Of a stretch of 64,000 nt of DNA, positions 17,097 to 26,965 are shown piece by piece. Both the position numbers and the translations under genes were made by a program. Within the stretch, counting starts at the first letter, position 1. Every line of letters starts with the position of its first letter. The stretch comes from Atopomonas sediminilitoris (GTDB lineage Bacteria > Pseudomonadota > Gammaproteobacteria > Pseudomonadales > Pseudomonadaceae): the NCBI RefSeq assembly GCF_022601735.1, contig NZ_JAKUMM010000002.1, positions 1-64,000 of the forward strand, given 5' to 3'. The notes beneath the pieces are model-generated. The model was not told the origin of the DNA and ran no database searches. It worked only from the letters and a program-made list of their open reading frames with translations.

Positions 17097-18109
17097 CGTA
17101 AGCCCTGCCACCAGCGCGCGCTGCTGTTGAGCTGATACAGGTTGAGCGCCTCGCCCATCATCGGCGTGGTGAGCTTGACCTGCGCCGCGTCGGCCAGCGT
17201 GCTGATGCGCTCCAGCGGCTCGCGCCAGCCGTGCATCGACAAATCAAACGTGCCGTTATGAATCGGCAACAACCACTGGCCGCGCACATCCAAGTGCGCC
17301 TGCAAACTGTGCTCGGGCAGCATGTGCACCTCGGGCCAGTCATCGCCGTTGTAAGCGCCGGTTTCCATCAGGGTTAAATCGAACGGCCCGTACTGCGCGC
17401 CGATCTCGGCAAAGCCGGCAAAGTAGCCGCTGTCGCCGCTAAAAAATAACCGTGCTTTTGGGCTAATGATCGCCCACGACGCCCATAGCGTGCGGTTGCC
17501 ATCGCCAAGGCCGCGGCCCGAGAAGTGCTGCGCAGGGGTGCAGGCAAAGGTCAGCGCCCCGACGTGGGTTTCTTGCCACCAGGCCAGTTGCTGAATTTTT
17601 GCCGCCGGCACGCCCCAGCGAATCAAGCGCTCACCCACACCGGTCGGCGTGATGATGTGCTGCGTGGTGGGGGCCAAGGCCAGCAGGCTGGCTTTGTCGA
17701 GGTGGTCGTAATGATCGTGCGACAACAGGATGCCGGTCAGCGGCGGCAAATCCTGCAAGGCAATCGGCGGGGCGTGAAAACGCTTGGGGCCGAGCCACTG
17801 CACCGGTGAGGTGCGCTGGCAAAACACCGGATCGGTCAGCCACCAGCCACCGTCGAGTTTGAGCAAGACCGTCGAATGCCCTAGTCGGTACAGGCTACCG
17901 TCGGCGGCGCTATCCAGCTCGACGCGGGTCAGCGTCCGCACGGGGATTGCATCCTGCGGCACGGTGCCACTGGGGCGCTGAAAGGTGAACTTGGCAAAAA
18001 TACGCAAGGTGTCGAGCAGCCCACGACGTGGCGCACGCTGCGCATTGCGGTAGCGACCGCCGACGTGCAAGGCAGACGATAAAGACGGAGCAGGGCTGGC
18101 GTTTGACAT
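17093..18109 (-). CDS. Metallo-beta-lactamase-fold hydrolase (NAPE-PLD/RomA-like)
   Basis: This 338-aa enzyme belongs to the MBL-fold group related to N-acyl-phosphatidylethanolamine phospholipase D and the outer-membrane regulator RomA. The metal-binding motif LLSHDHYDHLD is clear near residue 135, with further ligands in PAQHFSGRG, FSGDSGY and LPIHNGTFDLSMHGW. It has no cleavable signal peptide, although its N-terminus is basic. It is monocistronic, divergent from the nos operon and convergent with the exported protein gene. Substrates of bacterial members are mostly unknown; a phosphodiester bond in lipid is one possibility. Confidence 0.85.
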   Translation of the reverse strand: MSNASPAPSLSSALHVGGRYRNAQRAPRRGLLDTLRIFAKFTFQRPSGTVPQDAIPVRTLTRVELDSAADGSLYRLGHSTVLLKLDGGWWLTDPVFCQRTSPVQWLGPKRFHAPPIALQDLPPLTGILLSHDHYDHLDKASLLALAPTTQHIITPTGVGERLIRWGVPAAKIQQLAWWQETHVGALTFACTPAQHFSGRGLGDGNRTLWASWAIISPKARLFFSGDSGYFAGFAEIGAQYGPFDLTLMETGAYNGDDWPEVHMLPEHSLQAHLDVRGQWLLPIHNGTFDLSMHGWREPLERISTLADAAQVKLTTPMMGEALNLYQLNSSARWWQGLR

Positions 18110-18340
18110 GGATGACCTGTGCTGTTGTTCGATAGGTTTCGAAGTGTTGTCAGTCTAGGTCGGCACAGCGGCCCTTGGGAAGGGTGTAGGTCGGCGTCAG
18201 ATGTAAACGGATGTTGCTGGGCTGAGACGGCGTGGCGGCGTGATTAATCGCGCAGCGAAGAACTCGGTAGGTAATCGGCCCGAGGTCATTCGTCCTCAAG
18301 CAAAGCCAGCGCTCGGACACATGGGCTAAAAAAGTTGCGC

Positions 18341-18354
18341 TTGACCTGAGTCAA
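18341..18354 (+). promoter_or_regulatory. ANR/DNR (FNR-type) box upstream of nosR
   Basis: TTGACCTGAGTCAA is a perfect dyad (TTGAC-N4-GTCAA) of FNR/DNR type, 60 bases before the nosR start. It fits oxygen- and nitric oxide-responsive control by ANR/DNR known for nos operons in pseudomonads. The remainder of the 305-base gap 18110-18414 shows no gene or other clear signal. Confidence 0.75.
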
Positions 18355-18414
18355 ATCGTCGCACCCCCTAAGCGTGAAAGGATGGCGGCACATTCATTTT
18401 GAAGGCCCGCCGTT

Positions 18415-20607
18415 ATGCGCCGCGCCAAGCCATGGATTTTTGGCCTGTTTGACCATAACCCGCTGCACTGGCTGGTGGCTCTGTGCCTGTCGCTGGCCAT
18501 GCTCAGCGCGCAAGCCTCAGTGGATTTTGCCAGTCTCGACAGTCACACCCTGACCCAGCAACGCCTCAAGGCGACCTTCCCTGAGCACACCCAGCTCACC
18601 GCGCCCGAAGGTGAGTTTGCCGTGCAGCGCATTCTGCAGGGCGACACACTGCTGGGCTATGCCTTTGAAAGCCGCAACGTGCTCGACTTGCCGGCGTATT
18701 CGGGCAAGCCGATCAACATGTTGGTGCTGCTCGACCCGCAAGGCGTGATTCAAGACACCTACGTGCTGGAGCACCACGAGCCGATTCTGCTGACCGGTAT
18801 CCCCGAGTCCAAGCTGCATGATTTTTCGGCCAAGTACGCCGGCGTGCAGGTTAATCAGCGCGTGGTGGTTGGCCGTTCCAGCGACCCGAACGCCGTCACG
18901 GTGGATGCCGTGACCGGCGCGACGGTGACGGTGATGGTGCTCAATGAAACCGTGATGCGCGCCGCGCACAAGGTGGCCGTGAGCCTAGATTTGGTGCCAG
19001 CGACGGCCGCCCAAGTGAGTCGTCCCGCCACGATCAAGCCGGATGCATTTAACGCCGCCGATTGGAACACCCTGACCGGCGATGGCTCGGTGCGGCGTTT
19101 GTTGCTCACGCGCGGCCAAGTGGACGATGGCTTTGTCGGCAGCGCCGCCGAGAACGTCGATAAGCCGGCCGCCGATGAGCGCGACGAGACCTTTATTGAC
19201 TTGTACGCCGGGCTGCTCAATGTCCCGACCATTGGCCGTAACCTGCTTGGTGATGTCGGCTATCGCGCCTTGATGAGCGAGCTAAAAGACGGCGAGTTTG
19301 CCTTGGCGGTGCTGGGCAATGGTTATTCGTTCAAAGGCTCGGGCTATGTGCGCGGCGGGATTTTTGACCGCATTCAGCTGCGCCAACACGCCGAAACCAT
19401 CAGCTTTCGCGATTTGGATTACCAGCGCCTGTACGACGTGATGGCCCAAGGCGCGCCGGCGCTGGAAGAAATGGCCGTGTTTATCGTACGTGACAAGCAT
19501 CATTTCGATCCGGGTAGCCCGTGGAGCCTAGAGCTGCTGGTGCGCCGCCAAACTGGGCCTACCAGCGGCGAGTTCGTAAGCTTCGAGCTGGGCTATCAGC
19601 TACCGGAAATGTACCTCGACCGCCCACTCCCCACCGCCGCAGAATTGGCGGCGGCCGAAGAAGCGGCGCGGCCTATGTGGCTGAACATTTGGTATCAGCG
19701 CAGCTTCCAGATTGGGGTGTTGTTGGTGGCGCTGGCGCTGCTGACGGTGATCCTGTTCGTGCAGGACAAGTTCACCGCTTACCCGCACTTTTTGCATTGG
19801 CTGCGCCGTGGCTATCTGACCTTTACCGTGGTGTTTATCGGCTGGTACGCGCTGGGGCAGTTGTCGGTGGTCAACGTGCTGACCTTCACCCACGCGCTGG
19901 TGCAGGAGTTCCGTTGGGAGCTGTTCCTCTCCGACCCGATGATCTTCATCCTCTGGACCTTCGCCGCGGCGAGCATTTTGCTCTGGGGTCGTGGCGTGTT
20001 TTGCGGCTGGCTATGCCCGTTTGGCGCCCTGCAAGAGCTGATCAACGAAGCCGCGCGCAAGCTGAAAATCCCTCAGTACGAGCTGCCGTTTGCGGTGCAC
20101 GAGCGCCTGTGGGCGATCAAATACATCATCTTGCTGGGGCTGTTTGGCATTTCCCTTGAGTCGCTGGCCACCGCCGAGCGCTTTGCCGAAGTCGAGCCGT
20201 TTAAAACCTCGATCACCCTGATGTTCCAGCGCGAATGGTGGTTTGTGCTGTACGCGGTGTTCCTCTTGGTGATCAACATCTTCACGCGCAAGGTCTACTG
20301 CCGCTATGTGTGCCCGCTGGGCGCGGCGCTGGCCATCCCCACCAAGCTGCGTCTGTTCGACTGGCTCAAGCGTCGCCCCGAGTGCGGCAGCCCGTGCCAG
20401 TTGTGCGCCAAAGAATGCGAGATCCAAGCCATTCACCCCGATGGCCGCATCAATGCCAACGAGTGCCACTACTGCCTCGATTGCCAGATGACCTATCACA
20501 ACCCGAACAAGTGCCCGCCGTTGATCTTGAAGCAAAAGCGCAGGAAGCGCGCGGCTGCGGAAGGCGCTACCCCCGAGCTGATTCCTGCCACATCACTGGA
20601 TAGCTAA
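18415..20607 (+). CDS. nosR: NosR, flavin/iron-sulfur membrane protein for nitrous oxide reduction
   Basis: NosR is needed for expression and for electron delivery to nitrous oxide reductase. The 730-aa product has an N-terminal signal segment, a periplasmic FMN-binding domain with the covalent-flavin motif VTGATVTV (near residue 165), several transmembrane helices (about 430-650) and polyferredoxin-like parts. The cytoplasmic motifs [10 protein letters not shown] and [10 protein letters not shown] are the CxxxCP pairs. The C-terminal [10 protein letters not shown] and [19 protein letters not shown] bind two [4Fe-4S] clusters. It is the first gene of nosRZDFYL-tatE, behind an ANR/DNR box. Length and motif order are complete. 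Confidence 0.97.
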   Translation: MRRAKPWIFGLFDHNPLHWLVALCLSLAMLSAQASVDFASLDSHTLTQQRLKATFPEHTQLTAPEGEFAVQRILQGDTLLGYAFESRNVLDLPAYSGKPINMLVLLDPQGVIQDTYVLEHHEPILLTGIPESKLHDFSAKYAGVQVNQRVVVGRSSDPNAVTVDAVTGATVTVMVLNETVMRAAHKVAVSLDLVPATAAQVSRPATIKPDAFNAADWNTLTGDGSVRRLLLTRGQVDDGFVGSAAENVDKPAADERDETFIDLYAGLLNVPTIGRNLLGDVGYRALMSELKDGEFALAVLGNGYSFKGSGYVRGGIFDRIQLRQHAETISFRDLDYQRLYDVMAQGAPALEEMAVFIVRDKHHFDPGSPWSLELLVRRQTGPTSGEFVSFELGYQLPEMYLDRPLPTAAELAAAEEAARPMWLNIWYQRSFQIGVLLVALALLTVILFVQDKFTAYPHFLHWLRRGYLTFTVVFIGWYALGQLSVVNVLTFTHALVQEFRWELFLSDPMIFILWTFAAASILLWGRGVFCGWLCPFGALQELINEAARKLKIPQYELPFAVHERLWAIKYIILLGLFGISLESLATAERFAEVEPFKTSITLMFQREWWFVLYAVFLLVINIFTRKVYCRYVCPLGAALAIPTKLRLFDWLKRRPECGSPCQLCAKECEIQAIHPDGRINANECHYCLDCQMTYHNPNKCPPLILKQKRRKRAAAEGATPELIPATSLDS

Positions 20608-20636
20608 CCGACACGTCCTTACCCAGGAGAAACGTC

Positions 20637-22556
20637 ATGAGCGACAAGAACAAGCCACAAGATTCACAAGACGCCCCCGTCAGCCTAAGCCGCCGTGGTT
20701 TTCTCGGGGCGACGGCCATCACCAGCGCCGCCGGTTTAGCCGGTGCAGCGGGTTTAAGCTCGGCGGTGATGACCCGCGAAAGCTGGGCTGCGGCAGCCAA
20801 AGAAGCGCGTAACAGCGCCCACGTCGCGCCCGGCGAGCTGGACGAGTACTACGGTTTTTGGAGTGGTGGCCATCAGGGCGAAGTGCGCGTGCTGGGCATT
20901 CCATCGATGCGCGAGCTGATGCGTATTCCGGTGTTTAACACCGACTCGGCAACCGGCTGGGGTATCACCAACGAAAGTAAGCGCATCATGGGCGACAGCG
21001 CTAAGTTTCATAACGGCGATTGCCACCACCCGCATATCTCGATGACCGACGGCCGCTATGACGGCAAGTACCTGTTTATCAACGACAAGGCCAACACCCG
21101 TATCGCACGTATCCGGCTGGATATCATGAAGTGCGACAAGATGATCACCGTGCCCAACGTGCAGGCGATCCACGGTTTGCGCTTACAGAAGGTGCCGCAC
21201 ACCAAGTACGTGTTCGCCAACGGCGAGTTCATCATTCCGCACCCCAACGACGGCACCAACCTCGACGTCACCAGCGGTGAGCGTTACACCATGTTCAACG
21301 CGGTCGATGCCGAGAAGATGGAAATGGCCTTCCAGGTGATGGTCGACGGCAACCTCGACAACACCGACGCCGACTACACCGGCAAATACGCCGCCGCCAC
21401 CTGCTACAACTCCGAAGGTGCGGTGGACTTGGGCGGCATGATGCGCAACGAGCGCGACTGGGTGGTGGTGTTCAACGTTGAAGCCATCGAGGCGGCGATC
21501 AAGGCCGGCAAGTTTGTCACCCTGCCGGGGCATCCGGTGCCGGTGCTGGACGGTCGTAAGAAAGACGGCAAAGACAGCCCCTTCACCCGCTACATCCCGG
21601 TGCCGAAGAACCCGCACGGCCTGAATACCTCGCCCGATGGCAAGTACTTCATCGCCAACGGCAAGCTGTCGCCGACCGTGTCGGTGATCGAAATCAGCCG
21701 CCTCGACGGCCTGTTTGCCGGCAAATACCAAGACCCGCGCGAAGTGATTGTTGCCGAGCCAGAGCTGGGCCTTGGCCCACTGCACACCACCTTCGACGGT
21801 CGCGGCAACGGCTACACCACGCTGTTCCTCGACAGCCAAGTGGTTAAGTGGGACATCGACGCGGCCATTCGCGCCTACAACGGCGAGAAGGTTAACTACA
21901 TCAAGCAGAAGCTCGACGTGCAGTATCAGCCGGGCCACAACCATGCCTCGCTGACCGAGTCGCGCGATGCCGACGGCAAGTGGCTGGTGGTGCTGTGTAA
22001 GTTCTCCAAAGACCGCTTCTTGCTCACCGGCCCGCTGCACCCAGAGAACGATCAGCTGATCGATATCTCCGGCGAAGAAATGAAGCTGGTGCACGACGGC
22101 CCAACCTATGCCGAACCGCACGACTGTATCTTGGCGCACCGTAGCCAGATCAAGCCAATCAAGATCTGGAAGCGCGACGATCCGTACTTCGCCGATACCG
22201 TGGCGATGGCCAAGAAAGACGGCGTGAAGCTCGAAGAAGACAACAAGATCATTCGTGATGGCAACAAGGTACGCGTGTACATGACCTCCATGGCACCGGC
22301 ATTCGGCATCACCGAGATCCCCTGTAAGCAAGGCGACGAAGTCACCGTGACCATCACTAACCTCGACATGATCGAAGACGTGACCCACGGCTTCTGTCTG
22401 GTCAACCATGGCGTCAGCATGGAGATCAGCCCGCAGCAGACCTCGTCCGTGACCTTTATTGCCGACAAGCCCGGTGTGCATTGGTACTACTGCAACTGGT
22501 TCTGCCACGCGCTGCACATGGAAATGGTCGGTCGTCTGTTGGTCGAGCCGGCCTAA
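20637..22556 (+). CDS. nosZ: Nitrous oxide reductase NosZ (clade I, Tat-exported)
   Basis: NosZ reduces N2O to N2 in the periplasm as the last step of denitrification. This 639-aa protein starts behind CAGGAG and has a Tat signal with [11 protein letters not shown], marking it as the clade I type. The seven-bladed propeller carries the His ligands of the CuZ cluster, for example DCHHPHIS and PHDCILAHR. The C-terminal cupredoxin domain carries the CuA site [15 protein letters not shown]. All key residues are visible, so the enzyme should be functional. Its stop codon overlaps the nosD start (TAATG). Confidence 0.98.
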   Translation: MSDKNKPQDSQDAPVSLSRRGFLGATAITSAAGLAGAAGLSSAVMTRESWAAAAKEARNSAHVAPGELDEYYGFWSGGHQGEVRVLGIPSMRELMRIPVFNTDSATGWGITNESKRIMGDSAKFHNGDCHHPHISMTDGRYDGKYLFINDKANTRIARIRLDIMKCDKMITVPNVQAIHGLRLQKVPHTKYVFANGEFIIPHPNDGTNLDVTSGERYTMFNAVDAEKMEMAFQVMVDGNLDNTDADYTGKYAAATCYNSEGAVDLGGMMRNERDWVVVFNVEAIEAAIKAGKFVTLPGHPVPVLDGRKKDGKDSPFTRYIPVPKNPHGLNTSPDGKYFIANGKLSPTVSVIEISRLDGLFAGKYQDPREVIVAEPELGLGPLHTTFDGRGNGYTTLFLDSQVVKWDIDAAIRAYNGEKVNYIKQKLDVQYQPGHNHASLTESRDADGKWLVVLCKFSKDRFLLTGPLHPENDQLIDISGEEMKLVHDGPTYAEPHDCILAHRSQIKPIKIWKRDDPYFADTVAMAKKDGVKLEEDNKIIRDGNKVRVYMTSMAPAFGITEIPCKQGDEVTVTITNLDMIEDVTHGFCLVNHGVSMEISPQQTSSVTFIADKPGVHWYYCNWFCHALHMEMVGRLLVEPA

Positions 22557-23926
22557 TGGCCAGCCGCGCCGCCTCCGTCGCCGTGCTGCTAAGCCTCGTG
22601 CTGGGCAGTTCGGCGCTGGCTGCGGCCAGCCCTACGCTGCCTGCCGAGCCTTCGCCCGCACAGGCAGCTACTGAGACAGCTACTGGGGCAGCTTCTGAGG
22701 CAGCTATTCAGGTAAGCCCCATCGCGGGCTTGCCGCTGCAAGCCCAAGCCGATGGCAGCTGGTGGTTACCGGCGGGCCATTACGTTGGCACGCTGCGCAT
22801 TGAGCAAAGCCTCACGCTGCGCTGCGCCGAGGGCGCTATTTTGGATGGCAACGGCCAAGGCCATGTCATCGACATCCACGCCGCGCACGTCACCGTGCAA
22901 GGCTGCACGCTGCAAAACGGCGGTGACGATTTAACCGCGATGGATTCGGCGGTGTTTATTCAGCGCCAAGCGCAGCACGCCCAGATCCTCGATAACCGTA
23001 TTCAGGCGCCCGGCTTTGGGGTGTGGCTCGATGCCACGCCGCAGGTGCGGGTGGCCAATAACCACATCACCGGGCCGCAACAAATCCGCTCGCAAGATCG
23101 CGGCAACGCCATCCACCTGTACGCGGTGAGCGGCGCGCAGATTATCGGCAACCGTGTGCAATTTGCCCGCGATGGCATCTACATCGATACCTCCAACGGT
23201 AATCACCTCGAAGGCAATGTGCTGGAGGACGTGCGCTACGGCATTCACTACATGTTCTCGCACAACAACAAGGTGCTCTATAACCAAACCCGCCGCACCC
23301 GCACTGGCTACGCGCTGATGCAAAGCCGCCAGCTGACGGTGATCGGCAACCGCTCCGAGGATGACCAGAACTACGGCATCCTGATGAACTACATCACCTA
23401 TTCGACCCTGCGCGACAACCACATCAGCCGCGTGCAAGACGGCAACGCCGGCTACGACGGCATGATCCCCGGTGGCGAAGGTAAGGCGGTGTTCATCTAC
23501 AACTCGCAGTTCAACCGTATCGAGAACAATCGTTTTGAACACAGCGCGCTGGGTATTCACCTCACCGCGGGCTCGGAAGATAACCAGATCGCCGGCAATG
23601 CGTTTATCAACAACCGCCAGCAGGTCAAATACGTCGCCACGCGCACCCAAGAGTGGTCGCAAAACGGGCGCGGTAACTTCTGGAGCGATTACCTAGGCTG
23701 GGACCGCAACCAAGACGGCTTAGGCGATGTCGCCTACGAGCCTAATGACAACGTGGACCGCCTCTTGTGGCTGTATCCGCAGGTGCGCCTGCTGCTCAAC
23801 AGCCCCGGTATTGAACTGCTGCGCTGGGTGCAGGAAGCCTTCCCAGTGACCAAATCCCCCGGGGTGCGCGACAGCCACCCGCTGTTAGCGCCACCGCTGG
23901 TGCGCGCGGTCGAGGTACAACCATGA
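22556..23926 (+). CDS. nosD: NosD, periplasmic copper-site assembly protein
   Basis: NosD works with the NosFY ABC transporter to assemble the CuZ cluster of NosZ. The start at 22556 is set by the TAATG overlap with nosZ; a longer in-frame extension would lie inside nosZ. The 456-aa product has a signal peptide (ending ALAA), a short Ala/Thr-rich linker, and a right-handed parallel beta-helix with repeated carbohydrate-binding/sugar-hydrolase (CASH) turns such as [19 protein letters not shown] and [13 protein letters not shown]. The C-terminus is the typical [16 protein letters not shown] region. The length is slightly above the usual 430-450 aa because of the linker. Confidence 0.95.
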   Translation: MASRAASVAVLLSLVLGSSALAAASPTLPAEPSPAQAATETATGAASEAAIQVSPIAGLPLQAQADGSWWLPAGHYVGTLRIEQSLTLRCAEGAILDGNGQGHVIDIHAAHVTVQGCTLQNGGDDLTAMDSAVFIQRQAQHAQILDNRIQAPGFGVWLDATPQVRVANNHITGPQQIRSQDRGNAIHLYAVSGAQIIGNRVQFARDGIYIDTSNGNHLEGNVLEDVRYGIHYMFSHNNKVLYNQTRRTRTGYALMQSRQLTVIGNRSEDDQNYGILMNYITYSTLRDNHISRVQDGNAGYDGMIPGGEGKAVFIYNSQFNRIENNRFEHSALGIHLTAGSEDNQIAGNAFINNRQQVKYVATRTQEWSQNGRGNFWSDYLGWDRNQDGLGDVAYEPNDNVDRLLWLYPQVRLLLNSPGIELLRWVQEAFPVTKSPGVRDSHPLLAPPLVRAVEVQP

Positions 23927-24834
23927 ACGCCGTCGAGTTAAGCGCGGTTAATCAACATTACGGCCCGGCGCAGGTGTTGCACGACGTCAGCCTGAGCTTG
24001 GGCGAAGGCGAAGTGCTGGGCCTGTTTGGCCACAACGGCGCCGGCAAGACCACCACCATCAAGCTGATCTTGGGCTTGTTACAGGCCAGCGCCGGCAGTG
24101 TGCGCGTGCTGGGCCACGATCCGCACAGCGCTGAGGTGCGCCGTGCTTTGGGTTATCTGCCAGAGAACGTCAGTTTTTACGCCCAGCTCAGTGGTCGCGA
24201 AACCTTGCAGCACTTTGCCCGCTTAAAGCGCGCCCCGCTGCGCCAGTGTGATGATCTGCTTGAGCAAGTGGGTTTAAGCGATGCCGCCAATCGGCGGGTG
24301 AAAACCTACTCCAAGGGCATGCGTCAGCGCTTGGGGCTGGCGCAGGCGTTGCTCGGCGAACCACGGCTGTTGCTGTTGGATGAGCCCACCGTGGGGCTGG
24401 ACCCGATCGCCACGCAAAGCCTGTATCAGCTGATCGACCAACTGCGCCAACACGGCACCAGCATCATTCTGTGCTCGCACGTGCTGCCGGGTGTCGAGCG
24501 GCATATCGACCGCGCGGCGATTTTGGCCCACGGCCGTTTGCAGGCGCTGGGCGATATCCCCAGCCTGCGCGAGCGCGCGGGTTTGCCGATTCGTATTCGC
24601 CTGCACGATGAGCAAGCGCGTGGCCTACAGCACTGGCAAGCGCAAGGCTTTAACACCCGCGCGATTAATGGCGGCCATTGGTTTGAAGTCAGCACCGCGC
24701 ACGCCAGCAAGCTGGGGGTGTTGCGCCAATTGCTGGCTGAAAACGCGGTCAGCGATGTCGAGCTGCATCAGCCGTCACTGGAAGATTTGTATTGCCACTT
24801 TATGCAGCAAGCCGCCGCCGGAGGTGCGCAGTGA
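23923..24834 (+). CDS. nosF: NosF, ABC transporter ATPase
   Basis: NosF is the cytoplasmic ATPase of the NosDFY complex that supports copper-cluster assembly in NosZ. The 303-aa product carries Walker [10 protein letters not shown], the signature YSKGMRQRL, Walker [13 protein letters not shown] and the switch histidine in CSHV. A C-terminal domain of about 80 residues follows the ATPase core. The start overlaps nosD by 4 bases and the stop overlaps nosY, so expression is translationally coupled. Confidence 0.96.
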   Translation: MNAVELSAVNQHYGPAQVLHDVSLSLGEGEVLGLFGHNGAGKTTTIKLILGLLQASAGSVRVLGHDPHSAEVRRALGYLPENVSFYAQLSGRETLQHFARLKRAPLRQCDDLLEQVGLSDAANRRVKTYSKGMRQRLGLAQALLGEPRLLLLDEPTVGLDPIATQSLYQLIDQLRQHGTSIILCSHVLPGVERHIDRAAILAHGRLQALGDIPSLRERAGLPIRIRLHDEQARGLQHWQAQGFNTRAINGGHWFEVSTAHASKLGVLRQLLAENAVSDVELHQPSLEDLYCHFMQQAAAGGAQ

Positions 24835-25661
24835 ACAGCATCCTAAGCATTGCGCGCAAAGAGTTTGCCGATGGCTTGCGTAACCGTTGGTTGCTGGCCA
24901 TCAGCCTGTTATTTGCCGTGCTGGCGGTGGGGATTGCCTGGCTCGGCGCGGCAGCGGCGGGGCAAGTGGGCTTTACCTCGATCCCTGCGACCATTGCCAG
25001 CTTGGCCAGCTTGGCGACTTTCTTGATGCCCCTGATCGCCTTGCTGTTGGCCTACGACAGCATTGTGGGGGAGGACGAAGGCGGCACCTTGTTGCTGCTG
25101 CTGACCTATCCGCTAACCCGCGTGCAAATGCTGGTCGGCAAGTTCCTCGGCCACGGCGCGATTTTGGCGCTGGCCACACTGCTGGGCTTTGGCAGCGCCG
25201 CGGTGGCCATCGCCATGCTGGTGCCGGACGTCGAGTTGAATCTGTTGTTGTGGGCGTTCAGCCGCTTTATTAGCTCCAGCATTTTGCTGGGCTTGGTGTT
25301 TATCGCCTTGGCCTATGCCCTGAGCAGCGTGGTGCGAGAAAAATCCAGCGCCGCAGGGCTGGCGCTTGGGCTGTGGTTTGGCTTTGTACTGGTGTTTGAT
25401 TTGGTGCTGTTGGCGGGCTTGGTGCTCAGCCAAGGGCGGATTAACCCCGATGTGTTGCCGTGGCTGTTGCTGCTTAACCCCACCGACGTGTTCCGCCTGC
25501 TCAATGTCTCAGGTTTTGAGGCCAGTGCGGCGATCAGCGGCGTGATGCAGCTGGGGCAAGATTTACCGCAAAGTAGCGCCTTGTTGTGGTTGGCGTTGTT
25601 CGGCTGGGGCTTGCTCAGCCTAGGGTTAGCCTTTTTCTTCTTTAAGCGTCGTGAGGTATGA
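24831..25661 (+). CDS. nosY: NosY, ABC transporter permease
   Basis: NosY is the membrane subunit of the NosDFY complex. The GTG at 24831 overlaps the nosF stop (GTGA), giving a 276-aa protein that starts [19 protein letters not shown], the typical NosY cytoplasmic helix. A longer open frame upstream lies within nosF and is rejected. Six hydrophobic helices are visible, ending with [20 protein letters not shown]. The stop overlaps the nosL start (ATGA). Confidence 0.95.
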   Translation: MNSILSIARKEFADGLRNRWLLAISLLFAVLAVGIAWLGAAAAGQVGFTSIPATIASLASLATFLMPLIALLLAYDSIVGEDEGGTLLLLLTYPLTRVQMLVGKFLGHGAILALATLLGFGSAAVAIAMLVPDVELNLLLWAFSRFISSSILLGLVFIALAYALSSVVREKSSAAGLALGLWFGFVLVFDLVLLAGLVLSQGRINPDVLPWLLLLNPTDVFRLLNVSGFEASAAISGVMQLGQDLPQSSALLWLALFGWGLLSLGLAFFFFKRREV

Positions 25662-26323
25662 ATATGCGCCTGATGTTATCCGCCGCCTTGATGGCCGCTG
25701 CCTTGTTACTCAGTGGGTGCGAGCAAGCCAGTACGGAAGTGGCCAAAGCCGAACCGGTAGCGTTCCATACGGGGGATGAGTGCCACGTGTGCGGCATGGC
25801 CATTACCGACTTCCCCGGCCCTAAGGGGGAGGCGCTGCACCCCAAAACCCCGGTGAAAAAGTTTTGCTCCAGCGCCGAGCTGCTCGGCTGGTGGCTGCAA
25901 CCAGAAAACCAAACCCAGCCCTACAGCTTGTTTGTGCATGACATGGCGCGCGGCGACTGGCAGCACCCCGATGATCGCCACCTGATCGACGCCAAGACCG
26001 CTTACTACGTGGTTGCCCCGAGCATGCCGGGAGCCATGGGCGTGACCATCGCTACGTTTGCCGAGCAAGCTGACGCGCAGCAGCTGGCGGAAAAAATCGG
26101 CAGCACGGTGTCGCGGCTGGAGCATTTTACCCTCGAAAACCTGCACAGCTTGGCGCAAAGCAGTCAGCACGGCGGCCACGATGCGCACAGCATGCACGGC
26201 AGTCAGCCGGCTGGCGCGATGAGCCATGCGGCTGGCGTGGATCAGGCGGTGCCGGACCAGAGCATGCCGGAGCAGGGTATGCCCGCGCACGACACGCCGC
26301 CCGCCCATTCACCCGCCCGCTAA
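25658..26323 (+). CDS. nosL: NosL, copper chaperone lipoprotein with a His/Met-rich tail
   Basis: NosL is an outer-membrane or periplasmic lipoprotein that delivers Cu(I) for NosZ maturation. The 221-aa product has a lipoprotein signal (LLLSGC, Cys21), the copper-binding motif CHVCGMAI, and FCSSAELLGWW with the later YYVVAPSMPGAMG block. Beyond the usual end, at about residue 165, it continues for roughly 55 residues with seven His and four Met among Gly, Ala, Ser and Pro. Such a tail could act as an extra copper reservoir; that is inference. Two ATGs (25658, 25664) are possible starts; the first overlaps nosY. Confidence 0.94.
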   Translation: MNMRLMLSAALMAAALLLSGCEQASTEVAKAEPVAFHTGDECHVCGMAITDFPGPKGEALHPKTPVKKFCSSAELLGWWLQPENQTQPYSLFVHDMARGDWQHPDDRHLIDAKTAYYVVAPSMPGAMGVTIATFAEQADAQQLAEKIGSTVSRLEHFTLENLHSLAQSSQHGGHDAHSMHGSQPAGAMSHAAGVDQAVPDQSMPEQGMPAHDTPPAHSPAR

Positions 26324-26333
26324 GGAGCACGCT

Positions 26334-26492
26334 ATGGCCATCGGTCCTTGGCAGATTGTGATTATCTTGTTGATCGTGGTGCTGTTGTTTGGCACCTCGC
26401 GGCTGAAAACCCTCGGCAGCGATGTTGGCGGGGCCATCAAAGGCCTGCGCGGTGCGCTCAACAGCGATGACGACGCGGCGAAAAAGTCTTAA
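26334..26492 (+). CDS. tatE: TatA/TatE-type twin-arginine translocase subunit
   Basis: This 52-aa protein starts behind AAGGAG and has the TatA/E layout: one membrane helix (PWQIVIILLIVVLLFGTSRL) followed by an amphipathic helix (GSDVGGAIKGLRGAL) and a short charged tail. It ends the nos operon, as tatE does in P. stutzeri. Since NosZ is a Tat substrate, a dedicated pore subunit probably boosts its export. It is shorter than housekeeping TatA (about 80-90 aa). Confidence 0.93.
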   Translation: MAIGPWQIVIILLIVVLLFGTSRLKTLGSDVGGAIKGLRGALNSDDDAAKKS

Positions 26493-26515
26493 GCCGCACT
26501 TTGTTGGGCGAGTGA

Positions 26516-26543
26516 TCACGGCAGTGGCGCTACACTGCCGTGA
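26516..26543. terminator. Strong hairpin at the end of the nos operon
   Basis: TCACGGCAGTG and CACTGCCGTGA form an 11-bp perfect stem with a GCGCTA loop, 24 bases after the tatE stop. There is no T run, so it may act as an RNA stabiliser or Rho-assisted end rather than an intrinsic terminator. Confidence 0.5.
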
Positions 26544-26566
26544 ACTTCACGCATGGCAGATTGGTT

Positions 26567-26965
26567 ATGTCCCAGCCCATTAGCGACCTCGCGCAGTTAT
26601 TGCGCAGCCTCACGCCCACGCTTAATCCCGGCGTCTTTGTCTTCAGCAGTCTGCCCCACGGCCAAGCGTTAGACCTTACCCACGTGGTGGCTTATATCCG
26701 CGAAGGGGAAGGCGCCTCGGTGGTGTTGCCCGAGGCCGAGGCCGTGCACCTAGGCTTGCCGGTTATGCTGCGCGCGGCGTGGATTACCCTCACCGTGCAT
26801 TCAGACCTGCAAGCCGTCGGCTTGACCGCCGCCTTCGCCACTGCGTTGGGCAACGCCGGCGTCAGCTGCAACGTGGTTGCCGGCAGTTATCACGATCATA
26901 TCTTTGTGCCGCACGAGCAAGCTGCGACGGCCATGGCGGTGTTGCAGGCGCTGCAACAGGGTTAG
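26567..26965 (+). CDS. ACT-domain protein
   Basis: This 132-aa protein resembles the stand-alone double-ACT family (PF10000/DUF2241 type). Recognisable blocks are an N-terminal LNPGVFVFSSLP and a C-terminal ACT fold with WITLTVHSDLQAVGLTAAFATALGNAGVSCNVVAGSYHDHIFVP. ACT domains bind amino acids or other small ligands and often regulate metabolism; no ligand is known for this group. The gene is monocistronic and its stop overlaps the convergent flavoprotein gene by 4 bases. An upstream in-frame start at 26540 lies within the hairpin and is not used. Confidence 0.82.
   Translation: MSQPISDLAQLLRSLTPTLNPGVFVFSSLPHGQALDLTHVVAYIREGEGASVVLPEAEAVHLGLPVMLRAAWITLTVHSDLQAVGLTAAFATALGNAGVSCNVVAGSYHDHIFVPHEQAATAMAVLQALQQG

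Noticed and set aside
21183..22517. Long minus-strand open frame (444 codons) opposite nosZ
   Set aside because: The same shadow effect; nosZ has all catalytic motifs, and the antisense product has no recognisable domain.
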